Of a stretch of DNA of 64,000 nt, positions 33,632-42,525 are shown one piece after another; position 1 is the first letter of the stretch; each line of letters starts with the position of its first letter. The position numbers and the translations under genes are program-made. The notes below the pieces were generated by a model. The model saw only the letters and a list, made by a program, of their open reading frames with translations. It made no database searches and was not told where the DNA came from. This DNA comes from Verrucomicrobium sp. GAS474. GTDB lineage: Bacteria; Verrucomicrobiota; Verrucomicrobiia; Methylacidiphilales; GAS474. The stretch is taken from contig NZ_LT629781.1 of the NCBI RefSeq assembly GCF_900105685.1, positions 992,001 through 1,056,000 on the forward strand. Reading direction: 5' to 3'.

Positions 33632-34726
33632 CTAGGCCGTCCGCATCGGCATGATCACGTACAGGAAGGGCTTCTGGTACTTGATGACGCCGGGGCTGAG
33701 TTCGTCGATGAAGTCGAAGAAGATCTCGTCGCTCTCGATGTTCTTCAACGGGTCCATGAGGAAGTAGGGGTTGAAGGCGATGGTGAAGTCCTTGCCGGTG
33801 TAGGCGATGGAGAGGGTTTCCTTTGCTTCGCCGACGTCGGGGGTGTTCGAGCTGATCTCGAGGTTGTTCTTCGAGAAGGCGAGCTTGATCGAGGTCGACT
33901 TGTCGTTGGCGAGGAGGGAGACGCGATGGACGGCGCTGAGGAGGACGTCGCGGTCGAGGACGATGCGGTCCTTGGCCTCGGCGGGGATGACCTGGCGGTA
34001 GTTGGGATACTTGCCGTCGATGAGTTTGGAGAAGATGACGACGTTGCCGAGGTCGAAGACGATCTGGTTCTCGGAGAGGGAGAGGGTCAGGGGCTCGTCG
34101 CCGCCGAGGACGCGCTGGAGCTCGTTGACGGCCTTGGTGGGGAGGATGACGTCGCCTTCGTTGCCGGGAGGGAATTCGAGTTCCTGCTCGATGAGGGCGA
34201 GGCGGCGGCCGTCGGTGGCGACGACGGTGAGCTTGCCTTCCTTGAAGGAGAGGAGGACGCCGTTGAGGACGTAGCGGCTCTCGTCCTGGGACATGGCGTA
34301 GGAGGTCTTCTTCAGCATCTCCTTGAAGGTGCCCTGGGTGAGCTTGAAGACCTTGGCGCCGTCGGTCTTGGGGAAGGCGGGATATTCTTCCTCGGGGAGG
34401 CCCATGATGCGGAAGAAGGAGGCGCCGGAACGGATGAGGGCGTTCTGCTTGGAGTCGACCTCGATGGTGATCTCGGAGGCGGGGAGTTCCTTGGCGATGG
34501 AGAAGAGGCGGCGGGCGGGGAGGGTGGTGCCGCCGGCTTTCTCGACGGTGGCGTCGACGACGGCGCGGATGCCGACGTCGAGGTCGGTGGCGGAGACGGT
34601 CAGCTTGCCGTTCTCGACCTTCAGCAAGGCGTTGGAGAGGATGGGGAGGGTCGTCCGGTTGGTGACGACGTTCTGGACGGCCTGGAGACCGTTAAGGAGG
34701 GCTTCCTTGCTGATGATGCACTTCAT
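33632..34726 (-). CDS. dnaN: DNA polymerase III sliding clamp, beta subunit
   Basis: 364 residues with the three-fold clamp plan: MKCIISKEALLNGLQAVQNV (start), TLPILSNALLKVENGKLTVS, GRRLALIEQE, and the conserved C-terminus KPFLYVIMPMRTA. The clamp encircles DNA and tethers polymerase III and repair enzymes. dnaA and recF are not beside it here. The C-terminal coding region, which is among the best conserved in the family, lies 14 bp from the transposon's right terminus and would make a durable attachment site. The transposon leaves the gene intact. Identity is certain from the sequence. Confidence 0.97.
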   Translation of the reverse strand: MKCIISKEALLNGLQAVQNVVTNRTTLPILSNALLKVENGKLTVSATDLDVGIRAVVDATVEKAGGTTLPARRLFSIAKELPASEITIEVDSKQNALIRSGASFFRIMGLPEEEYPAFPKTDGAKVFKLTQGTFKEMLKKTSYAMSQDESRYVLNGVLLSFKEGKLTVVATDGRRLALIEQELEFPPGNEGDVILPTKAVNELQRVLGGDEPLTLSLSENQIVFDLGNVVIFSKLIDGKYPNYRQVIPAEAKDRIVLDRDVLLSAVHRVSLLANDKSTSIKLAFSKNNLEISSNTPDVGEAKETLSIAYTGKDFTIAFNPYFLMDPLKNIESDEIFFDFIDELSPGVIKYQKPFLYVIMPMRTA

Positions 34727-35050
34727 GATGGGGGTGACTCGGTTTGGTGTGTTGGGATCGGTCGATTTCGGGGATGGGTCTCGGGCTCGGCTCTGTTATT
34801 TGAAAAAAGTTCGTTTCGTTTTCTTCATCTTCTTCTAGGTGCGAATAACACGAGAAAGGAGAGTCAAAGAGCTTACAACGATGGGATTAGGAATCTTACA
34901 GGATGTGAGAAACTTTCAAGCGAATAGCGAAGAGGGAAGAGGAAATCGGAGGGTAAAATGGGTTATTGGAGGAAGGAGGGGAGATGTTGGAAAGTTGTTG
35001 GAAGGTTACCCGCAGAGTGTTGGAGGAAGAGAGACGCCGAGGCTTCGCCG
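34727..35050. other. dnaN upstream region
   Basis: 324 bp, purine-rich on the plus strand and more AT-rich near dnaN. It should contain the dnaN promoter (minus strand). I looked for DnaA boxes (TTATNCACA) and found none, so it is not an obvious origin. Confidence 0.45.
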
Positions 35051-35285
35051 ATAGGAGTCAGGCCGCATGGGTACTGCTCCCCCTACAGTACGTACCCTCG
35101 GGCGTACCGGAACCATCCGATTTTAATCCAGTGAGGAGATAAGGCGCAGGGGGAAACGCGTCCGCCTAGTTGAGGCCCTCAGAACAGGAGGTCACGGAGG
35201 GGCGAAGCCCCTCTGTGGCTATAAAGCGGGTTACCTCCAGCTGTACCGGGTCGACCGCGCAGGTCCCGAAGGGCCGCCCCGCTCC
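35051..35285 (+). repeat. Dispersed intergenic repeat, copy R1
   Basis: Begins GATAGGAGTCAGG, contains GTACCCTCGGGCGTACCGG, CATCCGATTTTAATCCAG, a GGAGGGGCGAAGCCCCTCT hairpin and CCTCCAGCTGTACCGGG, and ends GAAGGGCCGCCCC. It shares this order with six other copies in the chromosomal part of the window. Non-coding; lies between dnaN and the PAS gene. Confidence 0.85.
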
Positions 35286-35335
35286 GTGGCGCCTCCCAGC
35301 GTATATCTCCCATACGCCTCATCCCCCAAGCGTCC

Positions 35336-35503
35336 CTACCCCGGCCGCCAGATCAAAACCGGTCTCTCCCGCAATTTCTCCCGTTCCGCCTCCTTTTCCC
35401 TGCGCGCCCATTCCGCTGCGGAGAGGATCAGCGGCATCCCTTCCGTGCGCGTCGGCTTCGTTCCCTTTTTCCCGTTGCGCCTTCCCCGTCCGTATCCCTT
35501 CAT
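35336..35503 (-). CDS. 55-residue basic protein coupled to the PAS gene
   Basis: The ATG at 35503 overlaps the TGA stop of the PAS gene (ATGA), so it would be translated by coupling. The product begins MKGYGRGRRNGKKGTKPTR and continues with a charged helix around SAAEWARREKEAEREKL, ending RPVLIWRPG. No family recognised. Host-like codon use, exact 4-bp overlap and a plausible helix argue that it is real; short length and low complexity argue for caution. Confidence 0.5.
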   Translation of the reverse strand: MKGYGRGRRNGKKGTKPTRTEGMPLILSAAEWARREKEAEREKLRERPVLIWRPG

Positions 35504-36993
35504 GGGGTCGGGCTCTCCCCCGGGGCTCCCCATCCGATGAAGCAATGATATTCCCGCCCTCCGAGGGAGAGGGCGTGGGCGGTCGCCTCGGCGCTGAGGA
35601 GGGTTCCATCGCGGGTCTGGAAGGTGGTCTCGATCTGAAACGTGCCGTAGTCCCGCGCCTCGGTCCGGTGGAGGGACCAGGCGGCGTGGCCGAGGGCGGG
35701 GGCGATCTCGCTGATGTGGCGTCCGCGCAGGAGGGTGAGGGGGCGGCTGAGGGCCTCGCAGAAGGGCCGGTTTGCATGGAGGAGATGGCCTTCGCCGTCG
35801 GTCCACATCACCCATTCGCCGCCTGCCGTGACGCCCATTGTCTGGCCCCGGCCTCGGCTTCGTTCACCGAGGCGATCGAGGGCGAAGTAGGCGAGGGCCG
35901 CGCCCGCGCCGGTTTCCTCCCGCAGCGCGGCGTTGCGGAAGGCGAGGACGACGGCGCCGCTCTGGCCCCACGGGATCGGCGCGGCGTGGAGATCGACGGG
36001 GAGCGGCGGGCGATGGTCGGCGGGGGTCGGCGCGGATGAAGGGGATGTCTCCAAATGAGCCGCTTCCTGCCGCAGAAAATAACGGCCTTCGACGATCCCG
36101 CCTTCCTCGCGGAGCCGGAGGAGGAGGCGGTCGGCCTCGGCCTCCGCCTCGGGCGGAAAAAGGGCGGAGAGATGGCGGCCGACGAAGGGAACGGGAAGGG
36201 CCTCGCCGCCGGGATTCGCCGGAGAAGGATTGGGCGGGACGGCCGCCGGATGGAGGAGGGCGACGAGGGCGCGGTTCACAAGGAGGAGGGTGCCGGTCGC
36301 GCTTTGGACGGCGGCGAGGGGGATCGGCGCGTGGTCGAAGAGGGACCGGTATTTTTCCTCCGAGGCGCGGAGGCGGCGGAGCTCGCCGTCGCGCTCGCGC
36401 TCGAGGCGGGCCTGCCACAGCGTTTCCTGCGCCTGCCCGGAGAGGCGGACGGTGGCCCGCGCATGGGCCTGCTGCGAGGCGCGGCGGAGGGCGCGGTCGA
36501 CGAGGAGGGGGAGGGCGGCCCAGTCCCGCTGGGCGAGGAGATCGGTCGCCCCGGCGCGGAGGGCCTCGACGGCGTCCTCGGCCTCGATCTTCCGGACGAG
36601 GAGGAGGAGCGGGACGTCGGGGAGGTATTCGCGGATCAGCCGCAGGAGGGCGAGGCGGCCGGTGAGGCCGAGGGTATCGTCGTCGAGGCAGAGGATGAGG
36701 TCGGGCGGGATCGGATGATCGGGGGCGTCAGCCGATTCCGCGGGAGCCGGGGTTTCGGGCTCGAACGCCAGGAGGCGGGGAAGGGGGCCGCCGGTCGATT
36801 GCAATAAAGGGAGGAGGGAGGCGAGGGAGACCCAATGCCACTCGTGGGAGCGGCCTTCGTGGGAAGCGACGGTGTCGATCCGGGCGAGGTGGGATTGGGC
36901 GGCCTGGCGGTCGTGGGCGAGAACGAGGCCGCGGCAACGGGGGAATCCGGGATGGGAGCGGTCGGCTGTCGTCCGGTTTACCAATGTCTCCAT
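35500..36993 (-). CDS. Receiver-like and double PAS protein without output domain
   Basis: 497 residues, soluble. A receiver-like fold at about 20-170 (DLILCLDDDTLGLTGRLALL, later AVEALRAGATDLLAQRDW) is followed by a coiled linker (ERERDGELRRLRASEEKYRSLF), a PAS domain (about 215-345) and a second PAS domain (about 375-490, MWTDGEGHLLHANRPFCEAL). No kinase, cyclase or DNA-binding domain follows, so it probably signals by protein contact. GC-rich host-type codon use. The 55-residue ORF downstream is translationally coupled. Confidence 0.78.
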   Translation of the reverse strand: METLVNRTTADRSHPGFPRCRGLVLAHDRQAAQSHLARIDTVASHEGRSHEWHWVSLASLLPLLQSTGGPLPRLLAFEPETPAPAESADAPDHPIPPDLILCLDDDTLGLTGRLALLRLIREYLPDVPLLLLVRKIEAEDAVEALRAGATDLLAQRDWAALPLLVDRALRRASQQAHARATVRLSGQAQETLWQARLERERDGELRRLRASEEKYRSLFDHAPIPLAAVQSATGTLLLVNRALVALLHPAAVPPNPSPANPGGEALPVPFVGRHLSALFPPEAEAEADRLLLRLREEGGIVEGRYFLRQEAAHLETSPSSAPTPADHRPPLPVDLHAAPIPWGQSGAVVLAFRNAALREETGAGAALAYFALDRLGERSRGRGQTMGVTAGGEWVMWTDGEGHLLHANRPFCEALSRPLTLLRGRHISEIAPALGHAAWSLHRTEARDYGTFQIETTFQTRDGTLLSAEATAHALSLGGREYHCFIGWGAPGESPTP

Positions 36994-37148
36994 TCGCGAT
37001 AGAGAATACTATAAAAAGTAAATAAATGTCCACCATTATTGATACTAATATCGGCTTGGATGGGATCTTGTGTGAATGCCGACACACCCCGGAGGGGGTC
37101 GGGACCGAAAAAGAGGGTATAGCCCCCTTGCCGCCGATCAAAACGCCT

Positions 37149-39002
37149 CTAAACGGCCTCCAAGGCCGCGCGTTTGGCTTCGAGCTCTTCCCAACGGGAA
37201 AAGGCGGTCGCGATGCGGGCTTCGAGGGCGGTCAACTCGGCTTGGACGGCGGAAAAGGCTTTGCCCGTCGGGTCCTGCTGGTAAAGGGCGGGATCGGCGA
37301 GTTTCGCGGCGAGGGCGGCCTGCTCGACCTCGTAGGCTTCGAGCTGGGCGGGGAGTTCCTCGAGCTCGCGCTTCTCCTTGTTCAGCATCTTCGCCTCCTT
37401 CCCCTTCGGAACGGGAATGGCGGCGGTCTTGGAAGTCGCCTTCGAGGTGACGGTGAGGTTGGCGGTCGCCTCTTTCTCGGCGGCGCTCTGCTTCAGCCAA
37501 TCGGCATAGCCGCCGATGTACTCGCCGACGCGGCCGCCGCCCTCGAGGACGAGGGTCCCGGTGACGACGTTGTCGAGGAAGGCGCGGTCGTGGGAGACGA
37601 GGATCAGCGTCCCCTCGAACTGGACGAGGAGCTCCTCGAGGAGTTCGAGCGTCTCGGCGTCGAGGTCGTTCGTCGGCTCGTCCATGACGAGGACGTTCGC
37701 GGGCTGGAGGAAGAGCCGGGCCAGGAGGAGCCGGTTCCGCTCGCCGCCGGAGAGCCGCTTCGCGGGCATCCGGATGCGGTCGGGGTGGAAGAGGAAGTCG
37801 GAGAGGTAGCTGTGGATGTGCTTCGCGCGGCCCTGGAACTGGACGGTCTCGGCATCGCCGGCGACGTTCTGGGCGACGGTCTTCGCGTCGTCGATCTGGT
37901 CGCGGAGCTGGTCGAGGTAGACGATCTGGAGATTGGTCCCGAGCTTCACCTCGCCCGAGTCGGGGGCGAGCTTCCCGAGGAGGAGCTTCAGCAGGGTCGT
38001 CTTGCCGCCGCCGTTCGGCCCGATGAGGCCGATCTTGTCGCCGCGCCAGAGGGTGGTGGTGAGGTTCGCGACGATCGGTTCGCCGTTGCCGTTCGGGTAG
38101 CTGAAGGAGATATCCTTCGCCTCGATGACCTTCTGGCCGGAGAGGGAGCCGGTGGAGACCTCGATCTTCGCGGTTCCCTGGCGCTCGCGGCGCTGGCTCC
38201 GCTCGACGCGCATCGCCTCGAGGGAACGGACGCGGCCCTCGTTGCGGGTGCGGCGGGCCTTCACGCCCTGGCGGATCCACGCCTCCTCCAGCGCCAGCTT
38301 CTTGTCGAAGGTGGCCCACTGCTTTTCCTCGGCCTCGAGCCACGCGGCCTTGCGGATGAGGTACTCGTCGTAATTGCAGGCCCAGCTCGAGATCTTGCCC
38401 CGGTCGAGCTCGACGATCCGGGTGGCGAGCTTCCGGAGGAAGGAGCGGTCGTGGGTGACGAAGAAGAGGGTCGGCTTCGCCTTCAGGAGGAATTCCTCGA
38501 GCCAGAGGATCGAGGCGAGGTCGAGGTGGTTCGTCGGCTCGTCGAGGAGGAGGAGGTCGGGCTGGCCGGCGAGGGCCTTCGCCAGGAGGACGCGCCGCTT
38601 CAGACCGCCGGAGAGGGAGCCGAAGGGGGCGTCGGTGTAGGTGATGAGGCCCATGTCGGTCATCAGGTCTTCGAGGCGGACGTCGGTCTCCCACTGTTCC
38701 TCGTGGCCGTGGGTCTCGATGTCGGGATGGAGGCCGCTGCGGATCATGTCGATCACGGAGCCGGAGAGATTGCCGGGGACTTCCTGGTCGAGGCGCGTCG
38801 TCCACGTCCCGGCCTGCCGGATCACCTCGCCGCTGTTCGGGGTCTCCTCGCCGGTGAGGAGGCGCATGAGGCTCGTCTTCCCCGCGCCGTTGCGGCCGAG
38901 GAGACAGACCCGCTCGCCCGCGTCGATCTGGAAGTCGGCGGCGTTGAGGAGGGGGTTGGCGTCGTATTTGAGGGTGACGCCGCGGAGTTGGAGGAAGGGC
39001 AT
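37149..39002 (-). CDS. ABC-F family ATPase (Uup-like)
   Basis: 617 residues with two ABC domains and no membrane segment: Walker A GRNGAGKTS with signature GSLSGGLKRR, a linker rich in Arg and Lys, then Walker A GPNGGGKTT with signature RLSGGERNR and Walker B VLVMDEPTNDLDAET. A C-terminal coiled coil (NKEKRELEELPAQLEAYEVE onward) is typical of Uup. ABC-F proteins act at the ribosome or, for Uup, in genome stability. ATG 39002 is chosen because MPFLQLRGVTL is the normal start; the upstream extension is not homologous. Confidence 0.9.
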   Translation of the reverse strand: MPFLQLRGVTLKYDANPLLNAADFQIDAGERVCLLGRNGAGKTSLMRLLTGEETPNSGEVIRQAGTWTTRLDQEVPGNLSGSVIDMIRSGLHPDIETHGHEEQWETDVRLEDLMTDMGLITYTDAPFGSLSGGLKRRVLLAKALAGQPDLLLLDEPTNHLDLASILWLEEFLLKAKPTLFFVTHDRSFLRKLATRIVELDRGKISSWACNYDEYLIRKAAWLEAEEKQWATFDKKLALEEAWIRQGVKARRTRNEGRVRSLEAMRVERSQRRERQGTAKIEVSTGSLSGQKVIEAKDISFSYPNGNGEPIVANLTTTLWRGDKIGLIGPNGGGKTTLLKLLLGKLAPDSGEVKLGTNLQIVYLDQLRDQIDDAKTVAQNVAGDAETVQFQGRAKHIHSYLSDFLFHPDRIRMPAKRLSGGERNRLLLARLFLQPANVLVMDEPTNDLDAETLELLEELLVQFEGTLILVSHDRAFLDNVVTGTLVLEGGGRVGEYIGGYADWLKQSAAEKEATANLTVTSKATSKTAAIPVPKGKEAKMLNKEKRELEELPAQLEAYEVEQAALAAKLADPALYQQDPTGKAFSAVQAELTALEARIATAFSRWEELEAKRAALEAV

Positions 39003-39051
39003 GGGGAGGGGGGGCCGGTGGGCCGTGGGGAGGGTGAAAAGGGGGAAGGAC

Positions 39052-39666
39052 TCAGGATTCGTCGTGGCCGTGTTTCCCGGTGACGTCGAAGCTGACCCCC
39101 CCGTCGGCGAGGAGACGGGCCTTTTCACGCTGCCGCCGCTCGTACCAGTTCAGGAGGCGGAGGGTGGCGAAGTAGGTGATGACGCAGAGGGGGAGGGAAA
39201 GGATCGAGGTGCCGACGAGCATCGGATAGAGCGACTTCAGGAGGATGATGAGGTGATGATAGAAATTGTGGCCGACCTCGGAGAGGTAATGGAGGGTGAC
39301 GCCCAGGTCTTCCCACCAATCCTCGGGGGCCTCGACGACGGGGAGGCGGACCTGCTTCACCAGCTTCGGATGGGCGACGTTATGGCGGTGGAGGAGGAAG
39401 TTCCCGAGGTGATATCCCGCCATGAGGAAGAGGGGATAGATCGGGAGGAAGAGATCGTGGAGGGTGACGGCGACGAGGGCGGCGATCTTGTTCGCGCGGG
39501 TGACCCAGGCGGTGAGGAAGGAGCAGAGGGTCTTCAGCCCGAAGAGGGGGGTGAAGCCCCAGAAAAACCCGATGGCGATGCCGAGGGCGATGGCGTGCTT
39601 GCTCCCCTTCTGGGTGGCGACGAGGTGGAGCTTCCCCTTGATCCAGGAGATCACTTTGGTTTTCAT
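39052..39666 (-). CDS. DUF2062 family membrane protein
   Basis: 204 residues. The DUF2062 signature GSKHAIALGIAIGFFWGFTP lies at about 21-40, followed by hydrophobic segments around 44-60, 70-95 and 145-170 (LYPMLVGTSILSLPLCVITY). The C-terminal tail is charged. An inner-membrane protein of unknown role. It starts 50 bp upstream of the ABC-F gene on the same strand, so the two may be co-transcribed. A perfect parS palindrome lies just upstream of its start. Confidence 0.85.
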   Translation of the reverse strand: MKTKVISWIKGKLHLVATQKGSKHAIALGIAIGFFWGFTPLFGLKTLCSFLTAWVTRANKIAALVAVTLHDLFLPIYPLFLMAGYHLGNFLLHRHNVAHPKLVKQVRLPVVEAPEDWWEDLGVTLHYLSEVGHNFYHHLIILLKSLYPMLVGTSILSLPLCVITYFATLRLLNWYERRQREKARLLADGGVSFDVTGKHGHDES

Positions 39667-39700
39667 GCGAAAATCGGAAGGAAAAGGGAGACCGACTTAT

Positions 39701-39716
39701 TGTTCCACGTGGAACA
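39701..39716. other. parS-type ParB binding site TGTTCCACGTGGAACA
   Basis: A perfect 16-bp palindrome that matches the bacterial parS consensus; flanking bases extend the symmetry to 39697-39720. It sits between the DUF2062 start and the mnmG stop. ParB loads here as a CTP clamp to organise and segregate the origin region. Confidence 0.9.
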
Positions 39717-39736
39717 ATAACCCCGATGAGGGGGGT

Positions 39737-41611
39737 TCAAGCTTTACCTGTAGGCCCCCGCTTTGTCCAGACAAGGAGCAAAGCAATATCACTTGGGTTG
39801 ATCCCACTCATGCGGGCCGCCTGGCCGAAGGTCCGGGGGGCGATCGCCTTCAGCTTCGCCCGGGCCTCGGTCTTCAACCCCTGGATCGCGTCGTAGTCGA
39901 GCCAGGCCGGGATCTCCTTTTCCTCGCTCGCCCGGGCCTTCTCGATCTGGAGCCGCTCCCGGTCGATATACCCGGCATACTTGATCTCGGTCTCGATCTG
40001 GACGGCGACGTCGTCGGGGATCGAGCGGAAGGCCTCGGGGAGGTGGCTCCAGTCGTAGTCGGGCCGCTTCAGCCAGACGGAGAGGGGCTGGTTCAGGCCG
40101 TCGCGGTCGAGCTTCGTCGCGGCGAGCTCGGCCCGGGCGCTCTCGATCCGGGCGCGCTTCTCGCGGAGCTTCTCGACGCGGCGGGGGGAGGCGAGGCCGA
40201 TCTCGGCCCCGATCTCGGTCAGCCGGAGGTCGGCGTTGTCCTGCCGGAGGAGGAGGCGGTGCTCGGCCCGGGAGGTGAACATCCGGTAGGGCTCGGTCGT
40301 CCCCTTCGTGACGAGGTCGTCGACGAGGACCCCGATATAGGCCTGGTCCCGTCCGAGGAGCATCGGCGGCTTCCCCTGGGCCTTCCGCGCGGCGTTGATC
40401 CCGGCGTAGAGGCCCTGGGCCGCCGCCTCCTCGTAGCCCGAGGTCCCGTTCAGCTGTCCGGCGAAGAAGAGCCCCTCGACCCGCTTCGTCTCGAAGGAGG
40501 AGTGAAGCTGGGTCGGCTGGCAGAAGTCATACTCGACGGCGTAGCCGGGCCGGACGATCTCGGCGTTCTCGAGCCCGGGGATCGAACGGATGAAGGCGTA
40601 TTGGACCTCGAAGGGGAGGCTGGTCGAGCAGCCGTTGATGTAATACTCCCCGGTATGGAGCCCCTCCGGCTCGAGGAAGATCTGGTGCCGGTCCTTGTCG
40701 GCGAAGCGGACGACCTTGTCCTCGATCGAGGGGCAGTAGCGGGGGCCGACCCCCTCGATCACCCCGCAATACATCGGCGACTTGTCGAGGTTGGCCCGGA
40801 TGATCTCGTGGGTCTGCTCGGTCGTGTGGGTGATCCAGCACGGCAATTGTTCCACGTGGAACATTCCGTTCGACCAATAATTGAGGGTGAAGAGGTCGTT
40901 CTTTCCCTTCTCGATCGATTCGGGGAGGTAAGAGAAGAGAGGTGCGGGGACGTCGCCGTGCTGGGGGGCCATCTTCGAGAAGTCGATCGACGGGCCGTTG
41001 AGGCGGGGAGGGGTCCCGGTCTTCAGGCGGCCCAACTCGAAGCCGAGGCGGCGGAGGGCATCGGAGAAGCCGCTCGCCCCGTCGCCCATCCGGCCCCCGG
41101 CCTGGTTCTTCAACCCGACGTGGAGGAGCCCCTGGAGGAAAGTCCCGGTGGTGACGACGACGGTGCGGGCGCGATAAGTCACGCCAAGCTGGGTCACGAT
41201 TCCGGTGATCCGGTCATTCTCGACCACGAGGTCGGCGATGTGGCCCTGCTTCAGGTCGAGGTTCGGTTGATGCTCGATCGTCGCCTTCGCCCGGAATTGG
41301 TAGGCCTTCTTGTCGCACTGGGTCCGGGGGGCGCGGACCGAAGGTCCTTTACCTGCGTTAAGCATCCGGAACTGGATTCCCGTCGCGTCGGCATTGAGCC
41401 CCATCTCCCCGCCGAGGGCGTCGATCTCCCGGACGAGGTGGCCCTTCGCGAGGCCGCCGATCGCCGGGTTGCACGACATCTGCCCGACGGTGTCGAGGTT
41501 CATCGTCAGGAGGAGCGTCCGGCACCCCATCCGGGCCGCCGCCAGCGCCGCCTCGACCCCCCCGTGGCCGGCGCCGACAACCGCGACGTCGTAATGGGTG
41601 GGATAGATCAT
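39737..41611 (-). CDS. mnmG: tRNA uridine 5-carboxymethylaminomethyl modification enzyme, FAD-binding
   Basis: 624 residues, usual MnmG length. The N-terminal FAD motif (DVAVVGAGHGGVEAALAAAR) is followed by SCNPAIGGLAKGHLVREIDA, TGTFLQG, the PMYCGVIEGVGPRYCPSIED signature and the C-terminal helical domain. With MnmE it modifies the wobble U34 of tRNAs. An internal parS site encodes the residues MFHVEQ (about 250-256), slightly displacing the usual sequence there. mnmG is usually origin-proximal, which fits the parS sites. The ATG at 41611 gives the expected MIYPTHYDVAVVGAG start. Confidence 0.96.
   Translation of the reverse strand: MIYPTHYDVAVVGAGHGGVEAALAAARMGCRTLLLTMNLDTVGQMSCNPAIGGLAKGHLVREIDALGGEMGLNADATGIQFRMLNAGKGPSVRAPRTQCDKKAYQFRAKATIEHQPNLDLKQGHIADLVVENDRITGIVTQLGVTYRARTVVVTTGTFLQGLLHVGLKNQAGGRMGDGASGFSDALRRLGFELGRLKTGTPPRLNGPSIDFSKMAPQHGDVPAPLFSYLPESIEKGKNDLFTLNYWSNGMFHVEQLPCWITHTTEQTHEIIRANLDKSPMYCGVIEGVGPRYCPSIEDKVVRFADKDRHQIFLEPEGLHTGEYYINGCSTSLPFEVQYAFIRSIPGLENAEIVRPGYAVEYDFCQPTQLHSSFETKRVEGLFFAGQLNGTSGYEEAAAQGLYAGINAARKAQGKPPMLLGRDQAYIGVLVDDLVTKGTTEPYRMFTSRAEHRLLLRQDNADLRLTEIGAEIGLASPRRVEKLREKRARIESARAELAATKLDRDGLNQPLSVWLKRPDYDWSHLPEAFRSIPDDVAVQIETEIKYAGYIDRERLQIEKARASEEKEIPAWLDYDAIQGLKTEARAKLKAIAPRTFGQAARMSGINPSDIALLLVWTKRGPTGKA
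40848..40863. other. Second parS-type site, inside the mnmG coding sequence
   Basis: TGTTCCACGTGGAACA again, identical to the copy at 39701 and 1147 bp away. Read on the minus strand it encodes the codons for M-F-H-V-E-Q within MnmG. Confidence 0.9.
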
Positions 41612-41694
41612 GGGCTTCGGGGAAAGCCGGTCAGCTTATCCGAAAGCGGGAGGCGAGGCAAGGCCACCCCGTGCCGTTCCCTGCAGAACAGCCT

Positions 41695-42525
41695 TTAGCC
41701 GTCGAGCCAGGGGAAGAGCGGCCACCGCGTCGCGAGCCAGCGGAGCGCCTGCGGGGCCCAGGCGTGGTTCGCCAGCCCGAGCCCGTGTGCGCCCTTTTCA
41801 TAGACGTGGAGCGCGAAGGGGACTCCCTGCGCCCGGAGGGCCGAAGCGAAGGCGATGCTGTTCTCGACCGGGACGGGGGCGTCCTCGACCGTGTGCCAGA
41901 GGAAGGTCGGCGGGGTCCGGGGGGTGACCTGCTTTTCCGCGCTCAGCTCGCGCCAGAGCGATTCGGGCGCATCGGGGCCGAGGAGGTTCGTCCGGGAGCC
42001 GACGTGGGTGAACGATTCGACGAAGGAGATGACCGGGTAGCAGAGGATGCCGACATCGGGACGGGAGGAGACCCGCTCGACCGGATCGGCGGCCGTCGCG
42101 TCCCCGGCGGTCCATTTCGTGAGGAGGGTCGAGGCGAGGTGGCCGCCCGCCGAGGAGCCGATCACGCCGATCTTGCCGGGATCGATGCCGAGGGCGGCGG
42201 CGTTCGCGCGGAGCGTGCGGAGCGCCCGGGCCGCGTCGTCGAGCATCGCCGGATGGCGATACCCCGTCGAGCCGAGGCGGTAATTGAGGACGAAGGCCGA
42301 GATCCCGTTCCGGGCGAACCACTCCGCATAACCCTGCCCCTCATGCCCCGCGTGAGTGCCGTAGCCGCCCCCCGGGAGAACGAGGAACGCCGGATGGGCC
42401 GCCCCATCAGCCCGTTTTCCCCCCCAAGCCGGGAAGGGAGTCAGCTTCGGTTCATGAAGATCACCGGAACCCAGAGAGCCGGGAACCGTCGTCCAGATGG
42501 GAAAAGGGGCAGTGAGAGAGGCCAT
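41695..42525 (-). CDS. Alpha/beta hydrolase (acetyl esterase/lipase type)
   Basis: 276 residues. An oxyanion-hole motif LVLPGGGYGTHAGHEG, the nucleophile elbow GVIGSSAGGHLAS (GxSxG), a candidate Asp in WHTVEDAPVPV and the catalytic His in YEKGAHGLG make a complete hydrolase triad. It resembles bacterial BD-FAE-like or polysaccharide-acetyl esterases that remove acetyl or short acyl groups. No signal peptide is visible from ATG 42525 (MASLTAPFPIW), which is preferred to 42561. The gene lies 84 bp downstream of mnmG's start on the same strand and faces repeat copy R2. Confidence 0.85.
   Translation of the reverse strand: MASLTAPFPIWTTVPGSLGSGDLHEPKLTPFPAWGGKRADGAAHPAFLVLPGGGYGTHAGHEGQGYAEWFARNGISAFVLNYRLGSTGYRHPAMLDDAARALRTLRANAAALGIDPGKIGVIGSSAGGHLASTLLTKWTAGDATAADPVERVSSRPDVGILCYPVISFVESFTHVGSRTNLLGPDAPESLWRELSAEKQVTPRTPPTFLWHTVEDAPVPVENSIAFASALRAQGVPFALHVYEKGAHGLGLANHAWAPQALRWLATRWPLFPWLDG

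Noticed and set aside
33620-34927. 435-residue plus-strand ORF opposite dnaN
   Set aside because: A shadow ORF with repetitive acidic/Gly composition; the minus strand is an unambiguous dnaN.
34727-35050. Replication origin upstream of dnaN
   Set aside because: No DnaA boxes or AT-rich 13-mers were found here; the parS sites suggest proximity to the origin but not this location.
35051-35285. R1 to R7 as insertion sequences
   Set aside because: They are only about 230 bp, contain no transposase ORF, have no clear target duplications and are individually non-coding; a structured repeat fits better.
39464-41698. 744-residue plus-strand ORF opposite mnmG
   Set aside because: It is a shadow of mnmG in GC-rich DNA: Gly/Glu/Asp/Val-rich low-complexity translation with no domain, while the minus strand gives a complete MnmG.
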